Assembly: GCF_024448935.1 (NCBI RefSeq)
Contig: NZ_JAMOIE010000041.1
Location: 1 to 41,780 of the forward strand
Source: Stutzerimonas stutzeri
Lineage (GTDB): Bacteria; Pseudomonadota; Gammaproteobacteria; Pseudomonadales; Pseudomonadaceae
Reading direction: 5' to 3'
Length of the DNA stretch: 41,780 bases
Shown here: positions 32,382 to 41,780 of the stretch, in pieces
How positions within the stretch are numbered: position 1 is the first letter of the stretch
How the letters are laid out: every line of letters begins with the position of its first letter
Notes under the pieces: model-generated
What the model saw: only the letters and a program-made list of their open reading frames with translations
Database searches by the model: none
What the model was told of the DNA's origin: nothing
Translations under genes and position numbers: made by a program

Positions 32382-34403
32382 ATGATTTCGCTCTCCCGAT
32401 TCAAGCCAGGCCATACGCAATCCACCGGCACGGCGAGCCTGCTCTGCTCGGCTCAGCAACTCTCACAGCAGCTCGCCGCCCTGCGCTTCAACCCTACCTA
32501 CATTGCCGGCTTCGTCTCGCCGCATGTAAATCTCGATGAAGTGGCTCGGCAGGTATCGCAGCGCTTTCCAAGCGCAACGATCAGCCTGTGTACCACGGCG
32601 GGCGAGCTGTCCAGCGAGGGCCAGCGGCTTTACTGTGCGACCGGCGCGCAGTGGGATCGGGCGGTGTTGCAGCTGTTCGACGCCAGCGTCATCGCCGCCG
32701 CCGAGATGGTCCGCGTGCCACTGGAGTGCGAGGACATCCGCAGCCAGGGTCAGCGGCTGTCGATGGGCGAACGCATCGCGCGCCTCACGGCGTCGATCAA
32801 ACGTGTGCAGGTGTCGATGAAGATCGATTACCGCGACACCCTGGCAAACATCTTCTTCGATGGTCTCTGCGCGTCTGAATCCTTCTTCATGGAGGCGCTG
32901 TACGAATCCGGTCGTTTCCCCTGCCTGTTCGTCGGCGGCTCAGCCGGCGGCAAGCTGGATTTCCAGAAAACCCAGCTGCATGACGGCAAGCGCAGCTACC
33001 AGAACCATGCGCTGATCGTCTTCCTCAAGTGCGCACGGGACGTGCGCTTTGGTGTGTTCAAGAGCCAGAATTTCGAGCCGACGCCGCTGAGCCTGAACGT
33101 GCTCAGTGCCTCCCTGGAGGACCGTTACATCAGCCAGGTGGTCGACTCACGCGGCAACATCCGCACCATGGTCCAGGCGCTGTGCGAGGCGCTCAAGTGT
33201 GCGCCACAGGAGCTGGAGCAGCGGCTGGCCGACTACTCGTTCGCCATCCGCGTCGGCCAGGAAGTGTTCGTCCGCTCGATCTCGCAGATCGACTTCGCCA
33301 ACGAGCGCGTGCACCTGTTCTGCGACGTCGCCCCCGGCGAAGAGCTGATCATGGTCAAGCGCACCCCGCTGGCCGAGACCACCCGCCGCGACTATCAACA
33401 GTTCATGCGCAACAAGCCCGGCAAGCCGCTGGTGGGCATCCTCAACGACTGCATCCTGCGCCGACTGAACAACGAGCAGGCACTGGGCGGCATGGACCCG
33501 GTATTCGATGACGTGCCAGTGGTCGGCTACTCGACCTTCGGCGAGATTCTCGGCCTCAATCTCAACCAGACCCTGACCGCGGTGTTCTTCTTCCGCACCA
33601 ACGGCAAGGATGAGTTCCACGACGAATACACCGACAACTTCATCGCCTACCACGGCGAGTGCAAGGCGTTCTTCCTGCGCCGGCAGATCAAGAAGCTGAC
33701 CGGCCTCAGCCAGGTGGTGGTCAAGCAGATCGAGCAGTTCAAGCGCCAGGACTACAGCAGCGCGGTGGACATCAATGGTCTCGACGAACACATCCGCCCG
33801 GTGTTCCGCGGCCTGGCCGACCTTGGGCAGGTGCTGTCCCAGGCCGACCATGAACGGCAGTCCATGTCCGAACAGCTGAGCCAGTGCGCCAACGAGCTGC
33901 ACGGCTCGATGGACGACCTGACGCTGAACATCAACCAGCAGGGCACCGTCATCGAGCAGGCCGGCAGCTCGGTCAAGCAGATGGTTCATCAGGCCGACGA
34001 GGTGGTCAGCAGTGCCCGCGATCTGGCGCAGTCGAGCCAGCGCATCCAGTCGGTGGTGCAGACCATTCAGCAGATCGCCGGGCAGACCAACCTGCTGGCG
34101 CTCAATGCTGCAATCGAGGCCGCGCGCGCCGGCGACATGGGCCGCGGCTTTGCGGTGGTGGCGGACGAGGTGCGCAAGCTGGCCGAGATCACCGGCAAGA
34201 ACGCCGAGGAGATCGGCACCGATATCGACCGCCTGGCCAGCGAGATTCGGGGGGTGGCGCAACACATCGAGACCCAGTCTGCCGGTGTCGGCTCGCTGAC
34301 CGGACTGCTCGATGCGCTGGAAAATTCGAGCAACCTCACCACCGGCACCTCGCGCCAGACCAAGGGTGTCGCCGACCGACTGATCGGCCTGACCGCGCGC
34401 TGA
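32382..34403 (+). CDS. Cytoplasmic FIST-domain chemotaxis-type sensor
   Basis: A 673-residue protein with no membrane segment. Residues about 35-235 form a FIST N domain ([51 protein letters not shown]), and about 235-400 a FIST C domain ([16 protein letters not shown]...[19 protein letters not shown]). A short helical region follows, then an MCP signalling domain (about 490-673) with the tip [45 protein letters not shown] domains are thought to sense small ligands, possibly amino acids. Only a short return helix follows the tip, and no C-terminal CheR pentapeptide is present. The start at 32382 is chosen for the [11 protein letters not shown]-terminus; an open extension to 32061 overlaps the promoter region of the divergent chemoreceptor. 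It probably signals to a Che or Wsp-like pathway. Confidence 0.87.
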   Translation: MISLSRFKPGHTQSTGTASLLCSAQQLSQQLAALRFNPTYIAGFVSPHVNLDEVARQVSQRFPSATISLCTTAGELSSEGQRLYCATGAQWDRAVLQLFDASVIAAAEMVRVPLECEDIRSQGQRLSMGERIARLTASIKRVQVSMKIDYRDTLANIFFDGLCASESFFMEALYESGRFPCLFVGGSAGGKLDFQKTQLHDGKRSYQNHALIVFLKCARDVRFGVFKSQNFEPTPLSLNVLSASLEDRYISQVVDSRGNIRTMVQALCEALKCAPQELEQRLADYSFAIRVGQEVFVRSISQIDFANERVHLFCDVAPGEELIMVKRTPLAETTRRDYQQFMRNKPGKPLVGILNDCILRRLNNEQALGGMDPVFDDVPVVGYSTFGEILGLNLNQTLTAVFFFRTNGKDEFHDEYTDNFIAYHGECKAFFLRRQIKKLTGLSQVVVKQIEQFKRQDYSSAVDINGLDEHIRPVFRGLADLGQVLSQADHERQSMSEQLSQCANELHGSMDDLTLNINQQGTVIEQAGSSVKQMVHQADEVVSSARDLAQSSQRIQSVVQTIQQIAGQTNLLALNAAIEAARAGDMGRGFAVVADEVRKLAEITGKNAEEIGTDIDRLASEIRGVAQHIETQSAGVGSLTGLLDALENSSNLTTGTSRQTKGVADRLIGLTAR

Positions 34404-34421
34404 GGCGCTTCGCCAATGGCC

Positions 34422-34469
34422 AGGGTCTGTTGACGTTTGTCGCGAGCGAACGAAACGTCAACAGACCCT
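34422..34469. repeat. 48-bp IS-end-like perfect hairpin (MITE-like) between the FIST-MCP gene and recQ
   Basis: Perfect 17-bp inverted repeats AGGGTCTGTTGACGTTT (34422-34438) and its complement (34453-34469) with a 14-base middle. Fifteen of 16 bases match the terminal repeat of the IS5-family element at 18110 (GGGCCTGTTGACGTTT); the single difference is mirrored in both arms. The right edge gives the last base of the recQ stop codon: TA followed by the element's first G. It lies between convergent genes and could also act as a bidirectional terminator. Confidence 0.8.
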
Positions 34470-36393
34470 AACGCGTCAGGCGTGCGCGAACCTCGGCGTA
34501 GGGGTAGGCCTCCAGCGAGGCGAAACCGGGGAGCTGGCGCGCCTTGAGCTTGGTGAACACCGGCACGCTGATGCCGCAGAGAAAGCGCGTCAGGCACTCG
34601 GCGCTGGGTGCGTTGCCCTTGAGCTGCCTGTAGCGCTGACTGAATTCGGCGCAGCGGGCGGCCAGGTCCATTTGATCCAGTGGCGCCAGTGCCGGCGGTT
34701 CCGGCAGTTTCGCGACCTGCCCGTGACAGACCGAGCAATGCCCGCAGCGCTGCGGAGCCTGGCGATCACCGAAATAGGCGGCCAGCCGCTGGCTCAGGCA
34801 TTCGACGGATTCGAACAGCGCCAGCATGTTGTCGATGCGGGTGATTTCGCTGGCTTCGTGCTGCTTGAAATAGGCGTGCAGCTCGCCGCTCAGCGCTTCG
34901 GCATCGAAGCGCGTGTCGAGCAGCGCATAGACCTCGGTCATCTGCTTGCTCTCCAGCTCGATCCAGCCCTTCTCTTGGAAATACTCCAGCGCCTTGACCA
35001 CCCGCGCGCGGTCGGCGCCGTGCTGCTGATAGAGTGCGTCGAAATCCAGCCTGCACCAGGTCCGTGCCCGCGCCGAGCTGTGCACGATGGCCTCGACGAA
35101 CTGGCGCCGCTCGCCGCCGAACTTCGCCACAAGGGCTTCAGGTTCGAGCAGGTACTTGAAGCGGTACTCGGCGAAATAGGCGAAGCGTGGCGCGATGATG
35201 CCGCGCAGCTCCAGTTGCACCAGCAGGGTTTTCAGCGGCAGCTGACGGATGTTGCTCTGGTCCGACAGCCGGTTGAGCATCAGTTCCCACTGCCCGCCGG
35301 CGCCGGCCTGCAGCAGCTCGTCGAGCACGCAGCGGATGCCCTCGCGCTCCGGCGTGTCGCCATAGACGAAGTTCTGCAGCACGCTGAGGCTGTCGCGATT
35401 GGCCAGCACCAGGCAGTCGGACGGCTGACCGTCGCGCCCGGCGCGACCGATCTCCTGGCTGTAGTTCTCCACCGACTTGGGCAGGTCGTAGTGCACCACG
35501 TTGCGGATGTCGGATTTGTCGATGCCCATGCCGAAAGCGATGGTGGCAACGATGCAGTTCAGTTCGCCCGCCATGAAACGGCGCTGGATCGATTCACGCA
35601 GCTCATGAGCCATACCGGCGTGATAAGCACTGGCCGGAAAGCCCCGCTGCGCCAGGTGCTCGGCGACCTGCTCGGCGGTCTTCTGCTGGGTGACATAGAC
35701 AATGGTGGGCTGCCCCGCCCTGTCTGACAGCCATTCCACCAGCCGGCGCTGCTTGTTGAAGCCACTGACCGGTTCCACCAGCAGGTTGAGGTTGGGCCGG
35801 TAGAAACCGGTGGTTACCACGTCGTCCGCGGCAATCGAGAATTTGGCCTGCATATCGGCGATCACCGGCGGCGTCGCGGTGGCAGTCAGCAGCAGCACCT
35901 GGGGAATGTTGAACTGACGCTGGTAGTCGGGCAGCTTGAGGTAATCCGGACGGAAATTGTGCCCCCATTCGGAGATGCAGTGCGCCTCGTCCACCACCAG
36001 CAGCGAGATCGGCACCTGGCTGATGAAGTTGCGGAAACGCTCGTTCTTCAACCGCTCCACCGAGATCATCAGGATCTTCAATTCACCGGACTTGGCCCGC
36101 GCCATGGTCTCGCTGGCCTGCTCGCGGCTCTGCGCCGAGTCGATGCTGCCGGCGGCAATGCCATGCCGGTGGAGGAACGCCAGCTGGTCCTGCATCAGCG
36201 CCAGCAAGGGTGAGACCACCAGGGTGAGCTGCGGCAACAGCAGCGCCGGCAGCTGGTAGCACAGGGATTTGCCCGAGCCGGTGGGAAAGATAGCGGCCGC
36301 CGAGCGCCCGGCCACCACCGCGCGAATGGCCTGCTCCTGGCCGGGACGGAAGCCGTCGTAGCCGAATGTCTGCCTGAGCGTCTGTTCGATCAT
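34468..36393 (-). CDS. recQ: ATP-dependent DNA helicase RecQ
   Basis: A 641-residue 3'-5' superfamily 2 helicase of recombination and fork repair. Walker A TGSGKS at residues 38-43, DEAH at 135-138 (VVDEAHCISEWGHNFRPDY), motif V/VI VATIAFGMGIDKSDIRNVVHYDLPKS and QEIGRAGRDGQPS. A zinc-type motif CGHCSVCHG near residue 565 is distal and unusual in placement compared with the E. coli protein, and no clear HRDC domain follows, so this belongs to the RecQ-like group with a divergent C-terminal region. The start 36393 follows AAAGGAG; the open frame to 36501 is not needed. Its stop TAG is completed by the IS-end-like hairpin. Confidence 0.92.
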   Translation of the reverse strand: MIEQTLRQTFGYDGFRPGQEQAIRAVVAGRSAAAIFPTGSGKSLCYQLPALLLPQLTLVVSPLLALMQDQLAFLHRHGIAAGSIDSAQSREQASETMARAKSGELKILMISVERLKNERFRNFISQVPISLLVVDEAHCISEWGHNFRPDYLKLPDYQRQFNIPQVLLLTATATPPVIADMQAKFSIAADDVVTTGFYRPNLNLLVEPVSGFNKQRRLVEWLSDRAGQPTIVYVTQQKTAEQVAEHLAQRGFPASAYHAGMAHELRESIQRRFMAGELNCIVATIAFGMGIDKSDIRNVVHYDLPKSVENYSQEIGRAGRDGQPSDCLVLANRDSLSVLQNFVYGDTPEREGIRCVLDELLQAGAGGQWELMLNRLSDQSNIRQLPLKTLLVQLELRGIIAPRFAYFAEYRFKYLLEPEALVAKFGGERRQFVEAIVHSSARARTWCRLDFDALYQQHGADRARVVKALEYFQEKGWIELESKQMTEVYALLDTRFDAEALSGELHAYFKQHEASEITRIDNMLALFESVECLSQRLAAYFGDRQAPQRCGHCSVCHGQVAKLPEPPALAPLDQMDLAARCAEFSQRYRQLKGNAPSAECLTRFLCGISVPVFTKLKARQLPGFASLEAYPYAEVRARLTR

Positions 36394-36706
36394 GCTGAGC
36401 CACTCCTTTGACTGGAGGCCGGATGGTAGCAAAAGGAGGGAGACGGTACTGCACCTCGGCCCGCCTGAGGCGCCGGCCGTCTGGAAAACCCGCATGCGCA
36501 CTGGCGAGGCGGGTCGAGACGCTGGCGCGAAGGACGCAACCAGCCATTTCGCTCAATCGGCTGGATTGAAATCGGCAATTATCGTTAGCAAGCTAGCAAA
36601 TTTACGATAGCGGGGCTCCTGAAGAACAAGCACAAGCGCCGCCGGATCAGGTGATCCCGCCCGCGAACAGGAACGGACCTACGAACCAGATAGAGGATTT
36701 CCTGCC

Positions 36707-36955
36707 ATGCGCGTTACCCTTGCTACTGCTGCCCTACTCCTCTCGGCCGCCTCGCTTGCCCATGCCAACAGCGGCGAACCCGAACCTTACACCTACGGCA
36801 CCCGACTCGATATTGCCGCGGTGGTGTCCATCAGGATCGAGCCGACACCCTATTGCGAGGTGACAGACGCGGTGATGACCTATCGGGATTCTACCGGGGA
36901 AGTCCATAGGCTCGCCTACCGAGCGCTTGCCGACAGCTGCAAGAACCAGAACTGA
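36707..36955 (+). CDS. DUF2790 family exported protein
   Basis: An 82-residue secreted or periplasmic protein. Residues 1-20 (MRVTLATAALLLSAASLAHA) are a signal peptide cleaved after AHA. The mature part has the DUF2790 layout: YTYGTRLDIAAVVSI, a Cys in PYCEVTDAVMTYRDSTGEVHRLAYRALADSC and a second Cys near the C-terminus, which could form a disulphide. These small proteins are abundant in Pseudomonas and often linked to metal or stress responses; function unknown. The 36500-36700 region upstream has a low-GC stretch (about 36570-36620) that could hold its promoter. Confidence 0.85.
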   Translation: MRVTLATAALLLSAASLAHANSGEPEPYTYGTRLDIAAVVSIRIEPTPYCEVTDAVMTYRDSTGEVHRLAYRALADSCKNQN

Positions 36956-37120
36956 CCCGCTACAGTTCCGGACTGGCAGACGCCGATCCGCCTTCAGGAC
37001 GATCGGCAACCTTCGCAACCGGCGCAAGCTTGTCCGAGACGATCAGAAACGATCGCGGATGACCACCTCTTCAAACGGCAGCTTGCCGACACGCGGCCAG
37101 GATCGGCAGCTCGCTTGCCC

Positions 37121-37141
37121 AGCCGCCCGAAGGCGGCTTTT
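37121..37141 (+). terminator. Rho-independent terminator between the DUF2790 gene and pckA
   Basis: Arms AGCCGCC (37121-37127) and GGCGGCT (37132-37138) with a CGAA loop, followed by TTTT on the plus strand. It can end the plus-strand DUF2790 transcript. The same stem also lies about 20 bases after the minus-strand pckA stop but lacks a T run in that direction. Confidence 0.6.
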
Positions 37142-37162
37142 CCCATGGCTTGGCGCTACAGC

Positions 37163-38707
37163 TTAGAGCTGCGGGCCAGCGGCCTTGATGGTATCGGAGA
37201 CGTCGAACTTCTTGAAATTCTCGATGAACTTCGCCGCCAGTTCCTTTGCAGCCTGATCGTAGGCGCTCTTGTCGGCCCAGGTGTTGCGCGGGTTCAGCAG
37301 CTGGGTGTCGACGCCGGCGACGGCCTTCGGCACGTCCAGGTTGATGGTCGGCAGGTGCTCGGTCTCGGCACCGATCAGCGCGCCGCTCTGGATCGCAGCG
37401 ATCACCGCACGGGTGGTCGGGATGTTGAAGCGCTTGCCGACGCCGTAGCCACCACCGGTCCAGCCGGTGTTGACCAGGTAGACCTTGGAGCCAAAGCCGT
37501 TGATACGCTTGATCAGCAACTCGGCGTACTCGCCAGCCGGACGCGGGAAGAACGGCGCGCCGAAGCAGGTGGAGAAGGTCGACTTGATGCCGCTGCCCGA
37601 ACCCATTTCGGTGGAACCGACCAGCGCGGTGTAGCCGGACAGGAAGTGGTAGGCAGCCTGCTCGTTGTTCAGGATCGACACGGGCGGCAGTACGCCGGTC
37701 AGGTCGCAGGTCAGGAAGATCACCGCGTTCGGCTCACCGCCGAGGTTCTTCTCGGAGCGCTTCTCGACGTGCTGCAGCGGGTACGCGGCGCGGCTGTTCT
37801 GGGTCAGGCTGGCGTCGGCGTAGTCGGGCAGACGGGTGCGCTCGTCGAGCACCACGTTCTCCAGCACGGCGCCGAACTTGATAGCCTTCCAGATCACCGG
37901 CTCGTTCTTCTCGGACAGGTCGATGCACTTGGCGTAGCAACCACCCTCGATGTTGAACACGCGGCCAACGCCCCAGCCGTGCTCGTCATCGCCGATCAGG
38001 TAGCGGCTCTCGTCGGCCGACAGGGTAGTCTTGCCGGTGCCGGACAGACCGAAGAACAGGGTGGTGTCGCCGTCTTCGCCGATGTTGGCGGCGCAGTGCA
38101 TCGGCAGCACGTCGACGTCCGGCAGCAGGAAGTTCTGCACGGAGAACATGGCTTTCTTCATTTCACCGGCGTACTGCATGCCGGCGATCAGCACCTTTTT
38201 CTCGGCGAAGTTGATGATCACGCAGCCATCGGAATTGCTGCCGTCACGCTCGGGGACACACTGGAAGAACGGTGCGTTGAGAATGCACCACTCGCTCAGG
38301 CTCGCCTGATTGAACTGCTCGGGGGTGATGAACAGGCAACGGCCGAACAGGTTGTGCCAGGCGGTCTCGGTGGTCATCTTGACCGGCAGGTAGTGCTCGG
38401 GATCGGCGCCAACATGGACGTGGGAAACAAAGCTGTCACGCTCGGCGATGTAGGCTTCGACACGATTCCACAGCGCTTCGAAGTTGCCAGCCGGGAACGG
38501 ACGGTTGATCGGGCCCCAGGCAATCTTGTGCTGGGTGCTGGGCTCTTCGACGATGAAGCGGTCAGCCGGAGAACGACCCGTGCGGTGCCCGGTCTTCACC
38601 ACCAGAGAGCCATTGGCGGACAGTTCGCCCTCTCCGCGCTTGACGGCTTCTTCAATCAGTTGAGCGGTGCTGATGTCGGTGTACACGGCGTTGGTGGCTT
38701 GCGTCAT
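37163..38707 (-). CDS. pckA: Phosphoenolpyruvate carboxykinase (ATP)
   Basis: A 514-residue ATP-dependent PEP carboxykinase converting oxaloacetate to PEP, the entry step of gluconeogenesis. The P-loop [11 protein letters not shown] is at residues 220-230, and the second nucleotide/metal motif DDEHGWG at 240-246. [10 protein letters not shown] at 42-51 and the metal-binding [11 protein letters not shown] at 203-213 are also visible. Length matches the ATP-type enzyme. The start at 38707 gives [13 protein letters not shown]; the upstream open frame to 38848 is extra. Its neighbour hslO follows at 38864, upstream on the same strand, the usual Pseudomonas order (pckA, hslO, then hslR). Confidence 0.97.
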   Translation of the reverse strand: MTQATNAVYTDISTAQLIEEAVKRGEGELSANGSLVVKTGHRTGRSPADRFIVEEPSTQHKIAWGPINRPFPAGNFEALWNRVEAYIAERDSFVSHVHVGADPEHYLPVKMTTETAWHNLFGRCLFITPEQFNQASLSEWCILNAPFFQCVPERDGSNSDGCVIINFAEKKVLIAGMQYAGEMKKAMFSVQNFLLPDVDVLPMHCAANIGEDGDTTLFFGLSGTGKTTLSADESRYLIGDDEHGWGVGRVFNIEGGCYAKCIDLSEKNEPVIWKAIKFGAVLENVVLDERTRLPDYADASLTQNSRAAYPLQHVEKRSEKNLGGEPNAVIFLTCDLTGVLPPVSILNNEQAAYHFLSGYTALVGSTEMGSGSGIKSTFSTCFGAPFFPRPAGEYAELLIKRINGFGSKVYLVNTGWTGGGYGVGKRFNIPTTRAVIAAIQSGALIGAETEHLPTINLDVPKAVAGVDTQLLNPRNTWADKSAYDQAAKELAAKFIENFKKFDVSDTIKAAGPQL

Positions 38708-38863
38708 GAGTGTTCCCGTCGGCCCTGGGCCGATTCCTCCATGCTGTTGTAGCCCACCGGACGGTGAACTACATCGAAAAAAGTGCTCGCGATTATGACA
38801 GAAATGACGCTGCGCTGGGTATGAGGGCGTGATGGCGAAAAGGTTCATAGGCCCGGGAAGCCC

Positions 38864-39763
38864 TCAATGTCGCGTGCCGGATGGTCCTTCCGTTCCCGCA
38901 CCAGCAAAAAGCTGGGTGATGTCGGCCGCGTCGAAGCGGTAGCTATGATTGCAGAACTGGCAATCGATGGTAATGGCCCCGCCCTGCTCCGTCAGCAATA
39001 GTTCGGCGTCGTGCTGGCCGAGACTGATGACTGCATTGGCCGAGCGTTCGCGCGAGCAGCTGCAGCGGAACACGATCGGCCGCGGCTCGAACAGCCGAAC
39101 CTGCTCTTCGTGATAAAGACGATGCAGGATGGTCCGGGTATCGAGCCCCAGCAACTCTTCGGTCGACAGGGTATCGGCCAGGGTACGCAGGTGCTGCCAG
39201 CTGGCTTCGCGCTCTTCGCCGTCACGGATGCGATCAGCCGGCAGCTGCTGCAACAACATCCCGCAAGCACGGCGGCCATCAGCGGCCAGCCAGAAGCGCG
39301 TCGGCAATTGCTCGGACGACGCAAAGTAATTCGACAGGCTGTCCGCAAGCGTCACGCCGTCCAGCGCAACAATGCCTTGATAACGCTGCCCGTTGGCCGG
39401 GTCGATGGTCATCGCCATAATGCCATCGGGCATCAGTTCCGAAAGGGTCGCGCCGGGGGTCAGCAGCGCCTCGTCATAGCGGGCGATACCACGCACCTCT
39501 CGATTGCTGGAACACTCGACCATCAACAACGGCACCGCGCCGGACGAGCGTGCCTGCAACACCATCAACCCATCGAATTTCAGCGTGCCGACCAACAGCG
39601 CCGCCGCCGCGAGCAGTTCGCCGAGCAACTGCGCAACCTGTTCAGGATACGCATGCTTGGCCAGGACCTCCGCATAGCTGCGCTCGAGCCCGACCCATTC
39701 GCCGCGAACGTCGGTGTCATCGAAGAGAAAGCGTTGGGTGTAATCGGAATCGAGCATGGGCAT
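38864..39763 (-). CDS. hslO: Hsp33 redox-regulated chaperonin
   Basis: A 299-residue Hsp33 chaperone that holds unfolding proteins under oxidative stress. The redox-switch zinc centre is visible as CxC (Cys234 and Cys236 in FRCSCSRER) and CxxC (Cys268 and Cys271 in CQFCNHSY). The N-terminal half starts [23 protein letters not shown]. The start could be Met at 39763 or the next Met at 39757; neither has a strong ribosome binding site, so the choice is uncertain. It lies upstream of pckA on the same strand, with about 156 bases between its stop and the pckA start. Confidence 0.93.
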   Translation of the reverse strand: MPMLDSDYTQRFLFDDTDVRGEWVGLERSYAEVLAKHAYPEQVAQLLGELLAAAALLVGTLKFDGLMVLQARSSGAVPLLMVECSSNREVRGIARYDEALLTPGATLSELMPDGIMAMTIDPANGQRYQGIVALDGVTLADSLSNYFASSEQLPTRFWLAADGRRACGMLLQQLPADRIRDGEEREASWQHLRTLADTLSTEELLGLDTRTILHRLYHEEQVRLFEPRPIVFRCSCSRERSANAVISLGQHDAELLLTEQGGAITIDCQFCNHSYRFDAADITQLFAGAGTEGPSGTRH

Positions 39764-39894
39764 GACCAGAGCAGGTGGGCGTTCGGGGCCGTCATAATAA
39801 ATAGCGGGACGTGGCACGTCTCGGCGATGGTGCGGCGCCTAGAAGAAGGGACCGCATTCTAGGATGAAAGTGGCGATCGTCCAACCAGCGGCAC

Positions 39895-40290
39895 TCAACC
39901 GGCGTCCGAGTGAAACCGCTGCAACGCGCGGCGTTGCTTCTTGCTCGGCTTGCCGTCGGTTTCCACACCCAGACTGCCGGCCTTGCGCATGGCGGCGGCG
40001 TGTTCGCGGCGGGCCAGGCTTTCGGCGGTCTCCTCATACAGTAGCTGAGCCTCTGGCGCGCCCTTGCGCACCGCCGACAACGCCCTGATCACCACGGTGC
40101 GCTCATCGAAGCCGGCCCGAATCACCAATTCTTCCCCGAGTTTGGGTTCCTTGCTCGGCTTGCAACGCTCGCCCTTGCAGTGCACCTTGCCGCCTTCGAT
40201 GGCCGCTTTGGCCAAGGCGCGCGTCTTGAAGAAACGTGCCGCCCACAGCCATTTGTCCAGACGGACTTTGCCGTCGTCTTTCTCACTCAT
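39895..40290 (-). CDS. hslR: Heat shock protein 15, S4-domain ribosome rescue factor
   Basis: A 131-residue Hsp15. The S4 RNA-binding motif spans residues 8-68 (VRLDKWLWAARFFKTRALAKAAIEGGKVHCKGERCKPS). Hsp15 binds free 50S subunits that carry stalled peptidyl-tRNA. The basic C-terminus (GKPSKKQRRALQRF) is typical. It is on the same strand as hslO and starts divergently from rimB, 47 bases apart. The closeness suggests a shared promoter region. Confidence 0.93.
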   Translation of the reverse strand: MSEKDDGKVRLDKWLWAARFFKTRALAKAAIEGGKVHCKGERCKPSKEPKLGEELVIRAGFDERTVVIRALSAVRKGAPEAQLLYEETAESLARREHAAAMRKAGSLGVETDGKPSKKQRRALQRFHSDAG

Positions 40291-40337
40291 CGTTCAACTC
40301 TGCCTAGCGTCTCGTTGTCATAGGTTGGAACAGGGAG

Positions 40338-40859
40338 ATGCGCTTGTCATGCAGCCTGTCTAGAATGCGCGGAAATTTGCCGGATACGCTTTTGAACAGT
40401 CCCGACCTGCAAACAATCATCGGTTTGCGCGAATGGATCGCCTTGCCTGAGCTCGGTGTGGTCGGCCTGCGCGCGAAGATCGATACCGGCGCCAGCACCT
40501 CCGCCTTACATGCGACCGACATCAGCGAATTCAAGCGCAATGGCCAACGCTGGGTCCGTTTTACCGCCCACCTGGGGACGCTGGTGCAGAGTCGCCACCG
40601 CTGCGAAGCGCCGCTGGTGGCGCGCAAGATCATCAAAAGCTCCAACGGACACGTACAGACCCGCTACGTGGTGCGCACGCTATTGGCGCTGGGCGACCAC
40701 CTGTGGCCCGTCGAATTCACCCTTACCTGTCGCAAGACCATGCGCTATCGCTTACTGCTGGGGTCAAAAGCCCTGATGGACGGCAAATGGCTGGTCGACC
40801 CTGCCCGCACCTACGTGCAGGAAAAACCCCAGACTCTCACTCTTTCCGGTGCCCCATGA
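40338..40859 (+). CDS. rimB: RimB-like RimK-associated protease
   Basis: A 173-residue retropepsin-like protein (putative ATP-dependent zinc protease domain), with the aspartyl active-site motif [13 protein letters not shown] (Asp49 to Ala52) and the [31 protein letters not shown] core. In Pseudomonas it partners RimK, which adds glutamates to ribosomal protein S6, and RimB helps control RimK activity. The stop TGA overlaps the rimK start ATG by four bases (ATGA), so translation is coupled. The true start is uncertain: the ATG at 40338 is used, but 40365 is possible. Confidence 0.85.
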   Translation: MRLSCSLSRMRGNLPDTLLNSPDLQTIIGLREWIALPELGVVGLRAKIDTGASTSALHATDISEFKRNGQRWVRFTAHLGTLVQSRHRCEAPLVARKIIKSSNGHVQTRYVVRTLLALGDHLWPVEFTLTCRKTMRYRLLLGSKALMDGKWLVDPARTYVQEKPQTLTLSGAP

Positions 40860-41761
40860 AAATCGCCGTGCTGTCGCGCAACCCACGCCTGTATTCGACC
40901 CGCCGTCTGGTTGAGGCCGGCCAGCAACGTGGCCATGAGGTGGTCGTCATCGACACCCTGCGCGCGTACATGAACATCGCCAGCCACAAACCGCAGATTC
41001 ATTATCGCGGCCGCCCACTGGAAGGCTTCGATGCAGTGATCCCGCGGATCGGCGCCTCGGTTACCTTTTATGGCTGCGCGGTGCTGCGCCAGTTCGAAAT
41101 GCAGGGCGTGTTTCCGCTGAATGAATCGGTGGCCATCGCGCGCTCGCGGGACAAGCTGCGCTCGCTGCAGTTGCTGTCGCGCCGGGGTATCGGCCTGCCG
41201 GTGACCGGTTTTGCCCACTCGCCAGACGATATTGCCGATCTGATCCGGATGGTCAACGGCGCGCCCCTGGTCATCAAGGTGCTCGAAGGCACCCAGGGCA
41301 TCGGCGTGGTCATGTGCGAAACCGCCACCGCCGCCGAGTCGGTGATCGAGGCCTTCATGGGCCTCAAGCAGGACATCATGGTGCAGGAATACATCAAGGA
41401 AGCCGGCGGCGCGGACATTCGCTGCTTCGTGGTCGGCGACAAGGTCATCGCCGCCATGAAGCGTCAGGCCAAGCCTGGCGAATTCCGCTCCAATCTGCAC
41501 CGCGGCGGCACCGCCAGTCTGATCAAGATCACCCCGGAGGAGCGCATGACCGCGATCCGCGCGGCCAAGGTGATGGGCCTGAGCGTGGCGGGCGTCGATA
41601 TCCTGCGCTCCAACCATGGCCCGCTGGTGATGGAGGTGAACTCATCTCCAGGTCTGGCCGGGATCGAGGAAACCACCGGCAAGGACGTCGCCGGGCTGAT
41701 CATCCAGTACCTGGAAAAGAACGCCGGCCCGCATCTGACGCGGACGAAGGGGAAGGGCTGA
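40856..41761 (+). CDS. rimK: Ribosomal protein S6--L-glutamate ligase RimK
   Basis: A 301-residue ATP-grasp ligase that adds glutamate residues to the C-terminus of ribosomal protein S6. Family features: [44 protein letters not shown], the ATP-grasp loop [14 protein letters not shown] (about residues 140-153), the [16 protein letters not shown] block and the metal-binding [22 protein letters not shown] near residues 248-268. Overlap with rimB by four bases indicates a two-gene operon. The window ends 19 bases after its stop. Confidence 0.95.
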   Translation: MKIAVLSRNPRLYSTRRLVEAGQQRGHEVVVIDTLRAYMNIASHKPQIHYRGRPLEGFDAVIPRIGASVTFYGCAVLRQFEMQGVFPLNESVAIARSRDKLRSLQLLSRRGIGLPVTGFAHSPDDIADLIRMVNGAPLVIKVLEGTQGIGVVMCETATAAESVIEAFMGLKQDIMVQEYIKEAGGADIRCFVVGDKVIAAMKRQAKPGEFRSNLHRGGTASLIKITPEERMTAIRAAKVMGLSVAGVDILRSNHGPLVMEVNSSPGLAGIEETTGKDVAGLIIQYLEKNAGPHLTRTKGKG

Positions 41762-41780
41762 AACGGCTGGAGGCTGGAGG

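Noticed and set aside
34422..34469. Ordinary intrinsic terminator between FIST-MCP and recQ
   Set aside because: No T run on either side and near identity to the IS5-family terminal repeats; treated as IS-derived, although a terminator role remains possible.
1..41780. CRISPR arrays, tRNA or rRNA genes, integrase attachment sites
   Set aside because: I scanned for regular repeat-spacer patterns, tRNA-like CCA ends with GTTCRANTC and integrase genes and saw none; a dedicated tRNA search would be more reliable.

Overview
The window looks like a Pseudomonas chromosome, most likely of the P. stutzeri group (Stutzerimonas). Coding sequence is GC-rich, and the ectoine/hydroxyectoine cluster includes a dedicated aspartokinase. 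Two core neighbourhoods look Pseudomonas-like: uvrD / U32 peptidase / zwf / hexR-type regulator / LysR, and pckA / hslO / hslR / rimB / rimK. No database search was possible; identities rest on motifs, lengths and gene order.

Region 1 (1-6.3 kb), core: a Tim44-domain protein, an orphan TRAP-type solute-binding lipoprotein, DNA helicase uvrD, a PAS-domain fragment that appears to be the remains of a signalling gene, and the tRNA hydroxylation protein trhP, mostly on the minus strand. Region 2 (6.7-11.7 kb), the osmolyte operon, is transcribed right to left as ectA-ectB-ectC-ectD-ask. Its striking feature is that ectA and ectB form one uninterrupted reading frame, joined by a linker encoded partly by a perfect 12-bp tandem repeat. 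Region 3 (12.2-16.0 kb): zwf and a divergent hexR-type regulator share a near-perfect HexR palindrome, followed by a small conserved-looking protein and a LysR regulator.

Region 4 (16.0-23.7 kb) is an accessory, decaying region. A MATE efflux gene is cut by an IS256-family remnant. Next comes a minus-strand catabolic cassette: Baeyer-Villiger monooxygenase, beta-lactamase-fold hydrolase, EthD-like protein and short-chain dehydrogenase. It is interrupted by an IS5-family deletion derivative, and the first and last genes carry frameshifts at C/G runs. IS91- and IS30-family remnants follow. Enzyme content suggests secondary alcohol to ketone to ester/lactone to hydroxy acid chemistry, but the cassette as sequenced may not work. 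A lower-GC DASS-family anion transporter (23.9-25.3 kb) closes the foreign-looking stretch.

Region 5 (25.7-41.8 kb) is again mostly core: histidine phosphatase, HPF/RaiA-like protein, lipoprotein, MFS transporter, Tat-exported aldo/keto reductase, a frameshifted chemoreceptor, a FIST-MCP sensor, recQ, a DUF2790 protein, pckA, hslO, hslR, rimB and rimK. Between the FIST-MCP gene and recQ sits a 48-bp perfect hairpin whose arms match the ends of the IS5-family element; its edge supplies the last base of the recQ stop codon.

I saw no rRNA, tRNA, CRISPR array, phage gene or origin.
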